From positions 62,001-126,000 of the forward strand of contig NZ_VFOK01000001.1 in NCBI RefSeq assembly GCF_006716095.1: a DNA stretch of 64,000 nt. Direction: 5' to 3'. Below are positions 61,947-64,000 of this stretch, piece by piece. Each line of letters begins with the position of its first letter. Within the stretch, counting starts at the first letter, position 1. The notes under the pieces are model-generated. The model saw nothing but the letters and a program-made list of their open reading frames with translations, made no database searches and was not told the DNA's origin. A program made the position numbers and the translations under genes. Origin of the DNA: Barrientosiimonas humi. GTDB lineage: Bacteria > Actinomycetota > Actinomycetes > Actinomycetales > Dermatophilaceae.

Positions 61947-62012
61947 GGCCGCAGCGCCGCACGATTGGACCACCAAGCCCCGCACGGTGACCCCGGAACC
62001 TATGATTCGGGG

Positions 62013-62501
62013 GTGACTGCAGGGACGCACTGGCTGAACCACGAGGAGCAGGCCTCCTGGCGTGCCTATCTGCGCGCGTCGCGTCAGCTGTGGGTGCAGC
62101 TGGACCGCGACCTGCAGCGCGAGTTCGACCTGTCGCTGGCCGAGTACGAGATCATGTCGATGGTCAGCGAGGCGCCTGGGCGACGGCTGCGGATGAGCGC
62201 GCTGGCCCAGATCGTGGTCCAGTCCCGCAGCCGGCTCACGCACACCGCCAAGCGGCTCGAGGAGCGCGGGCTCGTCGAGCGGGTGCCGGTCACCGACGAC
62301 CGGCGCGGCGTCGAGCTGGTGCTGCTCGACAGCGGCATGGCCCTGGTCAACAAGGCCTCGCACCTGCACGTGCAGGGGGTGCGCGAGCACCTCATCGACC
62401 TGCTCGACCCCCAGCAGTTCGCCGCCCTCGGGGCGGCCTCGGCGCGCATCTCCGAGCACCTCAGCGACGTGCCGGTGAGCGCGCCCAACATGGCGCTGTG
62501 A
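62013..62501 (+). CDS. MarR-family transcriptional regulator
   Basis: This 162-residue winged-helix dimer has the core [20 protein letters not shown], the recognition helix [20 protein letters not shown] and the wing [17 protein letters not shown] 62013 begins the usual length. It may control its neighbours (the carboxypeptidase before it or hemL after it), but no operator stands out. Confidence 0.9.
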   Translation: MTAGTHWLNHEEQASWRAYLRASRQLWVQLDRDLQREFDLSLAEYEIMSMVSEAPGRRLRMSALAQIVVQSRSRLTHTAKRLEERGLVERVPVTDDRRGVELVLLDSGMALVNKASHLHVQGVREHLIDLLDPQQFAALGAASARISEHLSDVPVSAPNMAL

Positions 62502-62566
62502 CGCCCGGTCCGGGGCACCCGGACCACCGTGCCGCCGCCGACGCGGCGGTTGCGACAATGCTGGGT

Positions 62567-63922
62567 ATGTCCGGCTCGACACCCGCCACCACGCCCACCC
62601 CTGACCAGCCGACCGAGCGGTCCGCCGCGCTGCTGGAGCAGGCTCGGGCGGTGACCCCGGGCGGGGTGAACTCGCCGGTGCGTGCCTTCCGCGCCGTGGG
62701 CGGGACGCCGCGCTTCATCCGCAGCGCCACCGGGCCGTGGCTCACCGACGTCGACGGCAACCGTTACGTCGACCTGGTCTGCTCGTGGGGCCCGATGATC
62801 CTCGGGCACACCCACCCCGACGTGCTCGCGGCCGTCACCGACGCCGCCGGCCGCGGCTTCTCCTTCGGCACGCCCAGCGAGAACGAGGTGGCGCTCGCGG
62901 GCGAGATCGTCGCGCGCACCCCGGTCGAGCAGGTGCGCCTGGTCAGCAGTGGCACCGAGGCGACGATGAGCGCGCTGCGTCTGGCGCGCGGGGCCACCGG
63001 CCGCTCCAAGGTCGTGAAGTTCGCCGGGTGCTACCACGGCCACGTCGACGCGCTGCTGGCCAGCGCCGGCAGCGGGGTCGCGACGTTCGCGCTGCCCGAC
63101 TCGGCCGGCGTGCCGGAGTCGTCGGCGAGCGAGACCATCGTGCTGCCCTACAACGACCTGGCCGCGCTCGAGGCGGCCTTCGCCGAGCACGGCGAGCAGA
63201 TCGCGTGCGTCATCACCGAGGCCTGCCCGGGCAACATGGGCGTGGTGCCGCCGGTGCCCGGCTTCGAGGAGGGGCTGCGGCGCGTCACCCGCGAGCACGG
63301 CGCGCTGCTGATCAGCGACGAGGTCATGACCGGCTTCCGCTGCTCGCCGTCGGGCTGGTTCGGCGCCGAGGCCAGCGCGAGCATCGAGGCCGACCTGTTC
63401 ACCTTCGGCAAGGTCATGGGCGGCGGGTTCCCCGCGGCCGCGTTCGGCGGGAGCGCCGAGCTGATGTCGCGCCTCGCGCCCGACGGCCCGGTCTACCAGG
63501 CCGGCACGCTCTCGGGGAACCCCGTCGCGACCGCCGCCGGGCTGGCCACGCTGCGCGGCTGCACCCCCGAGGTCTACGCCCACCTCGACTCGGTGGCCCG
63601 CACCATCGCCGACGCCGCCTCGCGCGAGCTGACGACCGCCGGCGTGCCGCACACCGTGCAGTGGGCCGGCTCGATGTTCTCGGTCTTCTTCCGCGACCAG
63701 CCCGTGCGGACGTACGACGACGCGAAGTCCCAGGACACCGGCGCCTTCAGCCGGTTCTTCACCGCGATGCTGCAGCAGGGCGTGCACCTGCCGCCGAGCG
63801 CGTTCGAGGCGTGGTTCGTCAGCGCCGCGCACGACGAGGCGGCCGTGGAGCAGGTGCTGGCGGCCCTGCCGGCGGCGGCTCGCGCGGCCGGGAATCTCTC
63901 AGGTTCGGATGGGACACTCTGA
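62567..63922 (+). CDS. hemL: Glutamate-1-semialdehyde 2,1-aminomutase
   Basis: This 451-residue PLP enzyme makes 5-aminolevulinate from the HemA product. Lys282 in TFGKVMGGG binds [16 protein letters not shown] at the N-terminus and [16 protein letters not shown] are family signatures. ATG 62558, three codons upstream, is an alternative start. It completes the C5 pathway together with the rex-hem operon, although it is separated from it by two genes. Confidence 0.96.
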   Translation: MSGSTPATTPTPDQPTERSAALLEQARAVTPGGVNSPVRAFRAVGGTPRFIRSATGPWLTDVDGNRYVDLVCSWGPMILGHTHPDVLAAVTDAAGRGFSFGTPSENEVALAGEIVARTPVEQVRLVSSGTEATMSALRLARGATGRSKVVKFAGCYHGHVDALLASAGSGVATFALPDSAGVPESSASETIVLPYNDLAALEAAFAEHGEQIACVITEACPGNMGVVPPVPGFEEGLRRVTREHGALLISDEVMTGFRCSPSGWFGAEASASIEADLFTFGKVMGGGFPAAAFGGSAELMSRLAPDGPVYQAGTLSGNPVATAAGLATLRGCTPEVYAHLDSVARTIADAASRELTTAGVPHTVQWAGSMFSVFFRDQPVRTYDDAKSQDTGAFSRFFTAMLQQGVHLPPSAFEAWFVSAAHDEAAVEQVLAALPAAARAAGNLSGSDGTL

Positions 63923-63925
63923 CCC

Positions 63926-64000
63926 ATGCCGGAGCGTGACGACCCCTCGCCGGCGATCGACCGTCCCCAGCGCACGACCGTCCACCTGGTGCGCCACGGT
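63926..64000 (+). CDS. Histidine phosphatase (phosphoglycerate mutase-like), 5' end only
   Basis: The first 25 codons are present, ending at the catalytic motif VHLVRHG, where the His is phosphorylated. The gene starts 3 bases after hemL, as the phosphoglycerate mutase-like Rv0525 follows hemL in mycobacteria. The rest lies beyond the window. Confidence 0.85.
   Translation, partial: MPERDDPSPAIDRPQRTTVHLVRHG

Overview
The window is a very GC-rich chromosome segment in which almost every third codon position is G or C. Overlapping ATGA/GTGA start-stop junctions are frequent, and many genes start with GTG. Lsr2, EthA/EthR, ClpC with a ClgR-like box, Rex upstream of hemA, DisA/RadA, the 32-residue ribosomal protein bS22 and the circularly permuted ATP-grasp/alpha-E cassette all point to Actinomycetota. 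The family looks like a Micrococcales-type actinobacterium (Dermacoccaceae/Intrasporangiaceae-like); that narrower placement is inference. There are no rRNA, tRNA, phage, IS transposase or CRISPR genes that I can support.

Layout. 1-4.8 kb: end of an MFS exporter, a DUF2520 dehydrogenase, an Ada/AlkA fusion plus Ogt (alkylation repair) and lsr2. 4.8-7.7 kb: NHEJ genes, with LigD-type polymerase and ligase encoded separately and ku divergent. 7.7-8.4 kb: a gene-free repeat block containing a long inverted repeat. 8.4-11.5 kb: an EthA-like Baeyer-Villiger monooxygenase with an SDR, opposite an EthR-like repressor. 11.5-17.2 kb: an HprK-like/PqqD-like fusion, clpC, an LCP lipoprotein and an ArgA-like acetyltransferase. 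17.3-22.7 kb: Asp-rich exported protein, OmpR-type two-component system, SLC13 permease and glycerate kinase, largely translationally coupled. 23-25.9 kb: two DesK-like kinases with complementary losses plus a DesR-like regulator. 26-29 kb: an ABC-2 exporter. 29-39 kb: gntK, mutY, disA, three peptidoglycan hydrolases, a STAND regulator, panC and radA.

39-64 kb keeps the gene order seen in mycobacteria around Rv0496-Rv0525 (recalled, not searched): ppx/gppA, sugar isomerase, proC, excisionase-like HTH, bS22, epimerase, acyltransferase, glutaredoxin-like protein, hemA-hemC-hemD-hemB, hemL, histidine phosphatase. Inserted in it are the ATP-grasp/alpha-E/transglutaminase cassette, proline dehydrogenase, an AcuC-like deacetylase and rex. 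Rex has a clear operator and overlaps hemA, so haem synthesis is probably tied to the NADH/NAD+ ratio.

The most unusual observations are the complementary kinase pair at 22982-25245, a palindromic insertion read in frame through hemA, a transglutaminase-like protein whose catalytic Cys is Ala, a stand-alone HprK-like/PqqD-like fusion, and intergenic repeats that supply the N-termini of two proteins.
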